Shown: positions 34,089 through 42,450 of the stretch, piece by piece
Numbering within the stretch: position 1 is the first letter of the stretch
Layout: every line of letters begins with the position of its first letter
Assembly: GCA_034437555.1 (NCBI GenBank)
Contig: DAOTTQ010000030.1
Span: forward strand, 84,099 to 148,098
Direction of reading: 5' to 3'
DNA length: 64,000 bases
Source: JANWYT01 sp034437555
Lineage (GTDB): Bacteria > Chloroflexota > Anaerolineae > Aggregatilineales > Phototrophicaceae
Notes under the pieces: model-generated
The model's database searches: none
What the model saw: only the letters and a program-made list of their open reading frames with translations
What the model was told of the DNA's origin: nothing
Program-made: the position numbers and the translations under genes

Positions 34089-34913
34089 TTACTCATCAGG
34101 TTGTTCAGCAGATGACGGGTTAAGAGGGTGTGATTGCAAGGGCAACGTCAGCGCGTTAAGGTCAGGGTTTAGCCAAACGGCAGTTTCCCACGCTTGCACG
34201 ACCTCTTTTTTATACTTTGGTACTTTGTTGATGTTGTGGATGATGCCCTTAAGTACCGCCTCTTGCATAAAGCTCACACTCTTGGGCAGGCTAGTAAATG
34301 CCAGCAAACGCCCTTCACTGGCTAAGGCGTGCCACTCGATGCGGTCATTGGGGGTGATGCGCCACACGGGCTTATTAGGCGTTTGTGTCACTAAGAAATG
34401 CACAAAGCGTCCGCGATAGGTGTCTAGCGTAAGAACGGGCGCATCATCTAGTAGGGCTTCTTTAACGCGGTCTTGGGTGTTAGTGTGCTTGTGGGCGCGT
34501 TCTCCACGCAATAACACGCCTTCACCGTCTAAAGCAGGCTCGATTAAAATGCGTACAAAGCCCGCACTCTCCAAAGTTTTGCCATACGCCACATCAAACG
34601 CCCTAAACGGCAAAACCACCACCAAGCGTCCACCATCACGTAAGGCGTTTAGGCTGGCAGATAAAAATTCGGGCGTGGGTAAGTGGTCATAGGCAGTAAT
34701 GGCATCAAGGCTTTGGGCAGGCACGCGCCAATCTTGCGGACGCAAAGAGGCGGGCAACGCCAACACATCGGGGCGCAGGGGCGCAAACACCGCCCCACAC
34801 ACCGCCCCCACGTCTAGCAAACGCAGTTCAGCATCGCTGGGGGGCAATTGCTTTAGCATGGCTTCTATAAAGCGAATTTTCTTTTTATATTGCAAACTGT
34901 TGTATAAAGTCAC
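34089..34913 (-). CDS. Degenerate methyltransferase-like protein, unknown function
   Basis: 274 residues from a GTG. The first 115 residues have the layout of a class I methyltransferase (LRLLDVGAVCGAVFAP at motif I, then LRDGGRLVVVLPF after motif IV), but the glycine-rich loop is altered (GAVCG) and no clear acidic residue follows beta-2, so SAM binding is doubtful. The C-terminal half (DTYRGRFVHFLVTQTP, VRRITPNDRIEW-like) has no recognised family. Probably translated with the downstream GNAT gene. Confidence 0.6.
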   Translation of the reverse strand: MTLYNSLQYKKKIRFIEAMLKQLPPSDAELRLLDVGAVCGAVFAPLRPDVLALPASLRPQDWRVPAQSLDAITAYDHLPTPEFLSASLNALRDGGRLVVVLPFRAFDVAYGKTLESAGFVRILIEPALDGEGVLLRGERAHKHTNTQDRVKEALLDDAPVLTLDTYRGRFVHFLVTQTPNKPVWRITPNDRIEWHALASEGRLLAFTSLPKSVSFMQEAVLKGIIHNINKVPKYKKEVVQAWETAVWLNPDLNALTLPLQSHPLNPSSAEQPDE

Positions 34914-34943
34914 GTATCAGCCAAGCCCATCACACGAAGCGCG

Positions 34944-35162
34944 TTATTTCTTGGGGCTTTCGGCAACGCTCACCAATGCAATAAATTCTTCCCATTCTTC
35001 TTGAAAGAAGTGCAAGGTAATGCTTCCCAGTTCCAGATGATACACGGTTTCGCCGTCGGGTTCATGCGATATCCACGCGATATAGTTTTCGGTTTCTGCT
35101 AATGTGTCGGTTGGCACAACATCTTCTGCGTCTTGTTTGGGTTGCTTCTTGGGGTTAGCCAT
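34944..35162 (-). CDS. Small acidic hypothetical protein
   Basis: 72 residues. A charged, disordered N-terminus (PKKQPKQDAEDVV) and a compact region with alternating strands (YIAWISHEPDGETVYHLELGSITLHFF) ending in an acidic helix. No family recognised. CAGGAGAAACA directly before the ATG is a strong ribosome binding site, which supports a real gene. It follows pnp after that gene's terminator. Confidence 0.65.
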   Translation of the reverse strand: MANPKKQPKQDAEDVVPTDTLAETENYIAWISHEPDGETVYHLELGSITLHFFQEEWEEFIALVSVAESPKK

Positions 35163-35302
35163 TGTTTCTCCTGTAAAAATCGGGCGTGCATCGTTTCTAT
35201 TCTAACTGAAAATTGGTTTCAACTGCAAAACGGCTAATAACAGCACAAATCCCCCAAACACTTCACACCATAGGGAACTTAACAACGCCATGCTGTCACA
35301 TC

Positions 35303-35324
35303 AAAAAAGGGGCTTTCGCCCCTT
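35303..35324 (-). terminator. Rho-independent terminator of pnp
   Basis: On the minus strand AAGGGGC / GCCCCTT with a GAAA tetraloop, followed by six T residues, about 50 bases after the pnp stop. Confidence 0.93.
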
Positions 35325-35371
35325 CTCTTGTGTTCTTGTGGATGCGCTTGGTTTTAGCGCAATTAGGCGTG

Positions 35372-37648
35372 TTAGCTACGGTCTCCGCCGCCGCCACCGC
35401 CACCGCGACGGTCTCCACCACCACCGCCACCGCGACGGTCTCCACCACCGCCACCACGACGGTCTCCACCACCGCCCGAAGGACGTTGGTTAGCGCGGTC
35501 ACGTTCACGGGCTTCTTCGGGTGTCCAGCTTTCTAGCACAGCTTGACGGCTAAGGCGTACGCGACCGCTTTGGTCTACGTCAGTCACCATTACCATCAGT
35601 TCTTCGCCAATCTTAAATTCCTCTGTCACCGATTCAATGCGATAATCGGCAAGTTGTGACACATGCACCAAGCCCTCTTTATTGGGCAAGAACTCGACAA
35701 ATGCGCCGTAGGCTTCTAGGCGGGTAATTTTGCCCGTGTAGATTTGCCCCACTTCGGCATCTTCGGTAATGCCGCGCACTTTGGCTTCGGCTTGGCTAAC
35801 GGCGATGGGGTCATTGCCTGCAATGAGTACCGTACCGTCTTCTTGAATTTCAATTTTAACGCCAGTGGATTCTTGAATCCCTCGAACTGTCTTACCACCG
35901 GGACCAATGAGTGCGCCGATTTTTTCAGGGTCAATCTTCACTGTGGTAATTCTGGGGGCATACGCGCTTAGTTCGGTGCGATACTCTGGCAATACGTCTA
36001 GCATGACCTTTAAGATATGCAAACGCGCGTCAAGGGCTTGCTTAAGGGCTTGCGTCATGATGGCGTGGGTGACACCGCTAATTTTGATGTCCATTTGAAG
36101 CGCGGTAATACCATTTGCCGTACCCGCAACCTTAAAGTCCATATCGCCAAGGTGGTCTTCTAGCCCTTGGATATCGGTTAGCACAGAGTAATCTTCACCA
36201 TCCATAATCAAGCCCATAGCGATGCCTGCCACAGGGCTTTTGATGGGAACGCCTGCGTCCATAAGTGCCAACGTGCTACCACACACACTACCCATAGAGG
36301 TGCTACCATTGGAACTCATGACTTCACTGACTAAGCGAATGGTGTAAGGGAAGTCTTTTTCGGGGGGAAGCATGGGCACAAGTGCCACTTCTGCCAAAGA
36401 CCCATGACCGATTTCACGGCGTTTTGGGCTACCCACACGCCCGGTTTCACCCACGCTATAGGGGGGGAAATTGTAATGGTGCATATAGCGTTTAATGTCT
36501 CCGGGGTCAATGCCGTCCAACATTTGCGAATCGCGGGTTGTCCCTAGTGTCGCAATGGTTAAGACTTGTGTTTGCCCACGTTGGAAAAGCCCACTGCCGT
36601 GAACGCGAGGCACAAACCCCACCTGTGCAGAAAGCGGGCGAATTTCGGTCATAGCGCGTCCATCGGGGCGAACTTTGTCCTTCGTAATGCGATAGCGCAC
36701 TTCTTCTTTGAATACCGTGTTGACAGCTTCTTTTACGTCTTTTAGTTTAACGGGTGTTTCGCCTTCAGCCAATTCGGCGTTCTTAGCTTCGTATTCAGCA
36801 CGTAATGCTTCCCGAATTTCTTCTAGGGCTTCGTTACGGTCATCACGGGCGGTCATTTCGACAACAATTTTCTTGATGGGGGCTTCAACGCGCTGGCGCA
36901 CTTCAGCTAACAAGGTTTCATCCAACAGTTTTTGCACGATGGGTGATTTTTCCTTGCCAATTTCGGCGGCAATTTGGCGTTGTAGCTCTACCAGGGGCGC
37001 AATAGTGCGTTGTGCCAAGTCTAGGGCTTTTAGCATGGTTTCTTCGTCTACTTCGTTTGCGCCACATTCCACCATATTGATGGCGGTATCTGTGCCAGAA
37101 ACGCGCAAGTCCAAACGGCTGTTTTCCATTTGTTGGATGCTGGGGTTGACGATGAGTTCCCCATCAACTAAGCCAATGCGTGCGCCTGCCACGGGCCCAT
37201 TCCACTCGATATTGCTAATCATAATGGCAAGGCTGGCAGCAAAAATGCCAATCATGTCCACTTGGTGTTCTTGGTCACTGCTAAGTGACATCAAAACCAC
37301 TTGGACTTCGTTAATCATGCCATCAGGAAAGAGGGGACGGAGTGTGCGGTCAATCACACGGCTGATGAGGATAGCGCGGTCACCGGGGCGACCTTCACGG
37401 CGCATAAAACTGCCGGGAATACGCCCAACGGCGTACAATCTTTCTTCATAGTCTACCGAAAGCGGGAAGAAGTCTTGTTCTTCGCGCGCGTTTTTGTTCA
37501 TGGTCGCGCTACAAAATAGCATGGTATCACCAATGCGAACTGTAACCGCACCGCCTGCTAATTCGGCAAGCCGACCAATTTCAACGTGCAACGTTTCGTT
37601 GCCAAGCTGAATATCGTAATTATGGATTTTCTTTTCTTGCGTAACCAT
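35372..37648 (-). CDS. pnp: Polyribonucleotide nucleotidyltransferase (PNPase)
   Basis: 758 residues from the ATG at 37648 (AAAGGC 8 bases upstream). Two RNase PH domains (the second with RPDGRAMTEIRPLSAQVG, LTIATLGTTRD and the active-site VCGSTLALMDAG ... MDFKVAGTANGITALQMD), a KH domain (DPEKIGALIGPGGKTVRGIQ) and an S1 domain (GKITRLEAYGAFVEFLPNKEGLVHVSQL). Phosphorolytic 3'-5' RNA decay. After S1 it carries a Gly/Arg/Asp-rich tail of about 35 residues. Downstream of rpsO, as in many bacteria, after a large structured leader. Confidence 0.97.
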   Translation of the reverse strand: MVTQEKKIHNYDIQLGNETLHVEIGRLAELAGGAVTVRIGDTMLFCSATMNKNAREEQDFFPLSVDYEERLYAVGRIPGSFMRREGRPGDRAILISRVIDRTLRPLFPDGMINEVQVVLMSLSSDQEHQVDMIGIFAASLAIMISNIEWNGPVAGARIGLVDGELIVNPSIQQMENSRLDLRVSGTDTAINMVECGANEVDEETMLKALDLAQRTIAPLVELQRQIAAEIGKEKSPIVQKLLDETLLAEVRQRVEAPIKKIVVEMTARDDRNEALEEIREALRAEYEAKNAELAEGETPVKLKDVKEAVNTVFKEEVRYRITKDKVRPDGRAMTEIRPLSAQVGFVPRVHGSGLFQRGQTQVLTIATLGTTRDSQMLDGIDPGDIKRYMHHYNFPPYSVGETGRVGSPKRREIGHGSLAEVALVPMLPPEKDFPYTIRLVSEVMSSNGSTSMGSVCGSTLALMDAGVPIKSPVAGIAMGLIMDGEDYSVLTDIQGLEDHLGDMDFKVAGTANGITALQMDIKISGVTHAIMTQALKQALDARLHILKVMLDVLPEYRTELSAYAPRITTVKIDPEKIGALIGPGGKTVRGIQESTGVKIEIQEDGTVLIAGNDPIAVSQAEAKVRGITEDAEVGQIYTGKITRLEAYGAFVEFLPNKEGLVHVSQLADYRIESVTEEFKIGEELMVMVTDVDQSGRVRLSRQAVLESWTPEEARERDRANQRPSGGGGDRRGGGGGDRRGGGGGGDRRGGGGGGGDRS
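35378..35475 (-). repeat. Gly-Gly-Asp-Arg-Arg repeat at the PNPase C-terminus
   Basis: About four imperfect units of 24-30 bp (plus-strand core GGTCTCCACCACCACCGCC) encode GGGGGDRR. This gives PNPase an RGG-box-like basic, probably disordered tail. Confidence 0.85.
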
Positions 37649-37675
37649 TGATGAGCCTTTCACATTAAACGATTA

Positions 37676-37759
37676 CGCCCGATGGGTAGGACTTGCTGGA
37701 TGAAGCGAGCTAATAAGCCATCAGCTAACCTCACTCGGCAATTCCTAGCATATCGGGCG
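37676..37759 (-). promoter_or_regulatory. Structured pnp leader (rpsO-pnp intergenic)
   Basis: On the minus strand CGCCCGAT (37752-37759) pairs with ATCGGGCG (37676-37683). Just inside, TAGGAATTGC pairs with GCAAGTCCTA (9 of 10), and an apical hairpin GCTGAT/ATTAGC has loop GGCTT. The element of about 84 bases lies between rpsO and pnp, 28 bases before the pnp ATG. It resembles in position and shape the long stem through which E. coli PNPase and RNase III autoregulate pnp. Confidence 0.65.
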
Positions 37760-37822
37760 CGTGTTGTAAGGGGCAAGCAGGATTGCACGCCCCCCCAAAT
37801 AATTGTAGCACACAAAGACAAA

Positions 37823-38092
37823 TTAGCGACGAAGACCCAAACGGCTAAGCAAACTACGGTACATTTCGGGGTTCTTACGGCTAACATACTTTAGGTGGCT
37901 GCGACGTTGCCCTACCAACGCCAGCAAACCACGACGGCTGTGTTCGTCATGCTTGTGGGTGCGCAGGTGGTCGGTCAGTTGAACGATACGTTCTGTCAAA
38001 AGTGCAATTTGCACTTCAGGAGAACCCGTATCACCTTCAAAACGGGCAAAATCTTTGATGATAGTGTCTTTCTCGTCTTTATTTAGTGGCAT
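37823..38092 (-). CDS. rpsO: 30S ribosomal protein S15
   Basis: 89 residues from the ATG at 38092, with AAAGGATG 9-12 bases upstream. Family signatures: FARFEGDTGSPEVQIALLTERI, LTDHLRTHKHDEHSRRGLLALVGQRR and the end YRSLLSRLGLRR. Binds 16S rRNA early in 30S assembly. It begins the rpsO-pnp unit, with a promoter about 80-110 bases upstream. Confidence 0.97.
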   Translation of the reverse strand: MPLNKDEKDTIIKDFARFEGDTGSPEVQIALLTERIVQLTDHLRTHKHDEHSRRGLLALVGQRRSHLKYVSRKNPEMYRSLLSRLGLRR

Positions 38093-38172
38093 GTCCGAAC
38101 ATCCTTTATCTTGAAGGTCGCCAAATGGGTTGGAATGCCTTAACCCATTGGTCAATTCATTTTAACCTGTAC

Positions 38173-38201
38173 ATTATAGCAGAGGGGCAAAAGTGTCACA
38201 A
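38173..38201 (-). promoter_or_regulatory. rpsO promoter
   Basis: On the minus strand TTGTGA (38196-38201), a 17-bp spacer ending in TGC, and TATAAT (38173-38178): a -35 with 4 of 6 matches and a perfect extended -10, 81 bases before the rpsO start. Confidence 0.65.
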
Positions 38202-38209
38202 TAGCGCAC

Positions 38210-40348
38210 TTAGTCGGTCTCACCCATCACTCGCTTTACGGTGTGATGAGTGCGGAACAAGCTGTATTGCCCTGTTCTGCCAGGCAAGGGATTTAGCACG
38301 TTTTCGGTTTCCATAATGGACAACCAAAGGGGAACATCCCACTCGGCTTCTGGGGCATGTGTCTTTACAAAAGACACGCCAATTGCTGCATTCATCTCAT
38401 ATAAGCGCACCAGTAAGCGAATAAACTCATCACGCAAAACCAGCACTTCTTGGGCAAAGGGCGTATGGTTGTTTAGGCTAATGCCCTTTGTTAGAAAAGA
38501 GCTTTGGGGGTTTTCGTGTTCCGAAACCAGAACGATACCATTGGCATCCAAATACTCTACTGCACGCTGAAACGACATGCTGGCATCATACGGGCGCAAC
38601 CGCTTGTGAAGGCTTCCTAAAGGACACCATGCAAAGTTTCTAAAGCTAGTAAACTGCTCTACACTAACCACCACGCGCACAGTCATCTCATAGGCATATT
38701 TGTCTATTTGCTGAAGCACAGACGGGGGCATATCAATCCACGAGTCCACTTGTGGGGGGTCGGGCATGTTATACAGGTCATCTCTTAGCATCAGGCGCGG
38801 TGCTTGCTCTAGGTCATCGGGGACGCTAATAACAGGCACAAGGTCATCGGGGTTATGACGATGGGGGATAAGGTCACGCTTTAGCAATTGTTCGCGTACT
38901 AGCGCATCCACCCAATGAGAGCGCCATTGGTCATCCATGTTCATGCCGGGTCGCGAAATTTCGCGCTCCATTTCCAGCCCCTTTAGCAAGAAGCCGTAGT
39001 TCACATACTGCCATTGGCGCACTTTAAGCGTATTTGCCACACGGCGCACCATCGCTTCGATGATAGCGCGTGTTTTGTCCACAATGGGATGAACAGGGTT
39101 TAGCTCTATCATTTCGGCGTTCACTTGGCGCAACACGCTCATTGAAATACACTGGCTTACCAAGTCATCACCCAGTTCTTGGGTGGTTACAACGCCCACT
39201 TGGCGCAATTGCTCAATGAGGTCTTGGGTTCGTAATTGGTGCGCCTGTTGCCTAGAAGCAACGCGCTCAAACTGGATGACCACACTCGCCCACAAGGACG
39301 GCAAAAATTCCTCGCCTGTGTCCTCTGGCACGCTCGATTTTAGCAAGGATTGATGCGTGCGTAGCTCGGTAAAATCTTCAATGTATTCCAGCGTCACCGA
39401 AGGGTGATTGATAAGCTGACGGCTAATGCTACCGTGTACGCCCCAAATCACCACGCTCTTACCGCGCTGAATAATTGAGTTCACCACTTGGTTAAAGTCG
39501 CGGTCACCACTCACTAAAATATAAATGTCTGCGGCTTCTTGGTGCGTGACATCCGTTAAAATGTCACGGGCAATGCGAATGTCTGCGCTATTTTTGCCCG
39601 GCAAGTTGTACACGGGGTCGATATTCGCCATCATCATCCGTGAGGGGGCTTCATCGCCAATTTCACGCCCGTTATTATCTACCAGCGGGGGAAGTGTGCC
39701 ACGTTGTCCCCATGGGGCATACGCCGACATTTTTATCACTTGCCCATAAGCGCGCGCCTGCATAACAAAGCGTTCTATTAGATGGTCGATATTTAGCATA
39801 TAGCCGTTTTCAGACAGGCTAATGGCAATGTTCTCAAAATCAATATACACCGCGACATTGTTGCTTTTAATGCCTAGCAACGTTTCTAGCGGTTGAAAGA
39901 TAATCTCATCAGCAAAGGGCGTGCCTTTTAGCACATCTTCACTACCCCACACCCTAATTCTAGCGGTGCGCGTAAGTTTAATGCGCGTGGCTAACGGCAA
40001 TAGGTCTGTGCTGGTGGTGGCTAGAATGAGTTCATCAATGGGTTCGGGGTCAAACGAAAAATAGTGAATGTAGGTCGCATCTGCAATCGCCGCCCGTTCT
40101 GTTAGATTAAGGGTGTCATATCCCATCATCTTAAACATGGCTTCGGGGTGAGGTTTGCCAGGCTGTGCGCGATACTGTGACCAATTAGCAATAGCAACTG
40201 CTTTTAGCTTTTCAACGCTAGGCAAGCCAGCAGCAAGGGCTGCGCCACCACGCAATCCAAGTGCGAACTCTTGCAAATCGACATTCATATTTTTTGACTT
40301 AAAGCGTTGAACGAGGTCGTCCACATCAACAATTAAATAAGCAGCCAT
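38210..40348 (-). CDS. Double NYN-domain protein (PIN-like nuclease) with winged-helix-like C-terminus
   Basis: 712 residues. Residues 1-160 look like a degenerate NYN/LabA domain (YLIVDVDDLVQRF; ELILATTSTDLLPLA). Residues 164-330 are an intact NYN domain with the acidic metal site: YIDFEN (Asp170), SADIRIARDI (Asp256) and SGDRDF (Asp282, Asp284). Residues from about 345 on are unassigned, with segments that could be winged helices (RTQDLIEQLRQVGVVTTQELGDDLVSQ; FQRAVEYLDANGIVLVSE). NYN domains are Mg-dependent ribonucleases. AGGAAATAAA before the ATG supports the start. The 254-bp gap upstream holds only its leader. Confidence 0.82.
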   Translation of the reverse strand: MAAYLIVDVDDLVQRFKSKNMNVDLQEFALGLRGGAALAAGLPSVEKLKAVAIANWSQYRAQPGKPHPEAMFKMMGYDTLNLTERAAIADATYIHYFSFDPEPIDELILATTSTDLLPLATRIKLTRTARIRVWGSEDVLKGTPFADEIIFQPLETLLGIKSNNVAVYIDFENIAISLSENGYMLNIDHLIERFVMQARAYGQVIKMSAYAPWGQRGTLPPLVDNNGREIGDEAPSRMMMANIDPVYNLPGKNSADIRIARDILTDVTHQEAADIYILVSGDRDFNQVVNSIIQRGKSVVIWGVHGSISRQLINHPSVTLEYIEDFTELRTHQSLLKSSVPEDTGEEFLPSLWASVVIQFERVASRQQAHQLRTQDLIEQLRQVGVVTTQELGDDLVSQCISMSVLRQVNAEMIELNPVHPIVDKTRAIIEAMVRRVANTLKVRQWQYVNYGFLLKGLEMEREISRPGMNMDDQWRSHWVDALVREQLLKRDLIPHRHNPDDLVPVISVPDDLEQAPRLMLRDDLYNMPDPPQVDSWIDMPPSVLQQIDKYAYEMTVRVVVSVEQFTSFRNFAWCPLGSLHKRLRPYDASMSFQRAVEYLDANGIVLVSEHENPQSSFLTKGISLNNHTPFAQEVLVLRDEFIRLLVRLYEMNAAIGVSFVKTHAPEAEWDVPLWLSIMETENVLNPLPGRTGQYSLFRTHHTVKRVMGETD

Positions 40349-40602
40349 TTTATTTCCTAAAAAAGTGTATTTAAGTTACACGCAGTCTCAACCGCCACGC
40401 ATTAACCTCAATACAACATTGTACACCAACTGGTAAAATTCAGAATGATAACTTTGCACTAAAAAACATACACTAATTCGTGAATTGTAGCACAAACAAC
40501 ATTAAATGTGTGTTATGAAATGCGTGCATTTGGGAGAATTTCGAAAATTGGGAGCGATTGCATGGGGGAGAATGATAGCCATTCCCCCCAAAAAGTGCGT
40601 TT

Positions 40603-42039
40603 TTAATAGGCTTTAGCAAAAAGTGCCACTTTACCGCCACTTTTGCCTGTTAAGAAGCATTGTCCCTCATCACCAATAGCATCAAGGGGCAAACAGCGAA
40701 TGGTTGCGCCAGTTTGTTCTTTAATGGTGCGTTCTTCGGCATCACTACCCGCCCAATACACCCGCGCCCAACCACTGGTTTCAATCACTTGCTTAAACTC
40801 ATCCATGTTCTTTACATTGTGGATGTTTGAGTCTCTAAATTGGGTCGCATCATCTAGCAAGTTTTGTTGTACCGCCACCAGCAAATCTTTAACAGCTTGT
40901 ACAATGCCATCTTGTGAGACAAATTGCTTGCCCTCTTTGCCCATATCGCGCCTTGCAAGAACGGCGTTATTTTTGTCTAGGTCACGGGGTCCAATCTCTA
41001 AACGCACAGGCACACCGCGCATTTCCCAGTCGTTATACTTAAAGCCGGGCGTTTCATCACGGTTATCCAGATGTACGCGAATGCCTTCGGCACGCAGTTC
41101 TGCCACAATGCGGTTTAGCACGTGCAATACGCGCTCACGTTCGGTTTCATTTTTATACACAGGAATCGCCACCACCTGAATGGGCGCAAGGCGTGGGGGC
41201 AGGCGCAAGCCCACATCATCACCATGTGCCATAATAACCGCGCCCACCATGCGCGTACTCATACCCCATGAGGTTGTCCAGCAGTATTCTTGTTGGTTAT
41301 CACGGGTAAGATATTTAATCTCAAACGCCTTCGCAAAGTTTTGTCCCAAATTATGGCTTGTGCCACTTTGCAGGGCTTTGGTATCGCGCATCATGGCTTC
41401 TATGGTGTAGGTGCGAAGTGCGCCCGCAAAACGTTCATTGTTGCTCTTTTGCCCCTTAATGACGGGGATTGCCGCTTCGTTAATGGCAACATCAGCATAC
41501 ACATCCAGCATTTGTAGCGTTTCGGCTTCGGCTTCGTCATGAGTGGCGTGTGCCGTATGCCCTTCTTGCCAAAGAAACTCACTGGTGCGTAAGAAGGGGC
41601 GCGTCCGTAGTTCCCAACGCACCACATTTGCCCATTGGTTAATCAGCAGGGGCAAGTCACGATAGGACTGTATCCACTCGCTAAAGGCTTCGCCAATGAC
41701 GGTTTCGCTGGTGGGACGCACAACAAGCCGTTCTGCTAGCTCTTGCCCGCCCGCAATCGTGACAATTGCCAGTTCGGGGCTAAAGCCCTCAACATGCTCG
41801 GCTTCACGTTTTAAGTAGCTTTCGGGAATAAATAAGGGGAAGTAGGCATTCTGATGCCCTGTCGCCTTAAAGCGTCTGTCTAAGTTATTCCGCAAGCTAT
41901 CCCAAATTTCATAGCCATAAGGCTTAATGATAATGCAACCGCGCACAGGGGATTGTGCGGCAAGGTCGGCTTTATAAACGAGTTCGTTGTACCACTTAGA
42001 AAAATCTTCACTTTGGGGTGTTACTGCCTGTTTAGACAT
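40603..42039 (-). CDS. proS: Prolyl-tRNA synthetase, archaeal/eukaryotic type
   Basis: 478 residues from the ATG at 42039 (AGAGGGCAGG upstream). Class II signatures: FPLFIPESYL, VVRPTSETVIGEAFSEWI, QWANVVRWELRTRPFLRTSEFLWQEGHTAHAT (split), GTSHNLGQNFAKAF. The anticodon domain starts at APIQVVAIPVYK, and the protein ends with a C-terminal Tyr (FAKAY), as in the short ProRS class without the INS editing domain. Charges tRNA-Pro. This type is the minority form in bacteria. A G-rich hairpin (about 40562-40590) follows the gene but lacks a T tract. Confidence 0.95.
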   Translation of the reverse strand: MSKQAVTPQSEDFSKWYNELVYKADLAAQSPVRGCIIIKPYGYEIWDSLRNNLDRRFKATGHQNAYFPLFIPESYLKREAEHVEGFSPELAIVTIAGGQELAERLVVRPTSETVIGEAFSEWIQSYRDLPLLINQWANVVRWELRTRPFLRTSEFLWQEGHTAHATHDEAEAETLQMLDVYADVAINEAAIPVIKGQKSNNERFAGALRTYTIEAMMRDTKALQSGTSHNLGQNFAKAFEIKYLTRDNQQEYCWTTSWGMSTRMVGAVIMAHGDDVGLRLPPRLAPIQVVAIPVYKNETERERVLHVLNRIVAELRAEGIRVHLDNRDETPGFKYNDWEMRGVPVRLEIGPRDLDKNNAVLARRDMGKEGKQFVSQDGIVQAVKDLLVAVQQNLLDDATQFRDSNIHNVKNMDEFKQVIETSGWARVYWAGSDAEERTIKEQTGATIRCLPLDAIGDEGQCFLTGKSGGKVALFAKAY

Positions 42040-42126
42040 CCTGCCCTCTTTCCTTGATGATAAGCCCATTGCAAACGATCATTATATGAAAAAGGTGGGG
42101 GTTTGTCTAACACTAGCCGTCATTTT

Positions 42127-42426
42127 TTATTCCCATTCTCGGCTTTCGTTCTTTTTTAGCTTGGCAAGGACGGCTTCGGTTAGGTCAATATCGGTTAGGC
42201 TGGCAAGCTGAATTAAATACAGCATCACGTCAGCCAATTCTTCTGCAAAGGCTTCTTTGTCTTTAAGGGTACTATCCCACTGAAAATGTTCTAACACTTC
42301 GCTGGCTTCTAATACCAGCGAAATCGCTAGGTTTTGGGGTGTTTGGGGCTTCTTAGAATCATCCGCATACCAGCCTTTGCCCTCTACAAAGCGATGCATC
42401 GCCTCCGTGAGTGTTTTGATGTCCAT
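42127..42426 (-). CDS. MazG-like nucleotide pyrophosphohydrolase
   Basis: 99 residues, the single-domain MazG/dCTPase-like size. The all-helical fold has the metal-binding motif EASEVLEHFQW ... EELADVMLYLIQLA (ExxE then ExxD). Such proteins hydrolyse non-canonical or deoxynucleoside triphosphates to monophosphates. AAAGGGG 5 bases before the ATG. It lies between proS and the sugar transferase. Confidence 0.88.
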   Translation of the reverse strand: MDIKTLTEAMHRFVEGKGWYADDSKKPQTPQNLAISLVLEASEVLEHFQWDSTLKDKEAFAEELADVMLYLIQLASLTDIDLTEAVLAKLKKNESREWE

Positions 42427-42450
42427 GATAACCCCTTTGGAGATGTGGTT

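Noticed and set aside
36708..37451. Long plus-strand open frame (247 codons) opposite pnp
   Set aside because: Composition is the antisense of PNPase with no domain or binding site; a shadow of a conserved gene.
40562..40590. G-rich hairpin after proS considered as a rho-independent terminator
   Set aside because: The stem has a bulge and no T tract follows; noted in the proS entry only.
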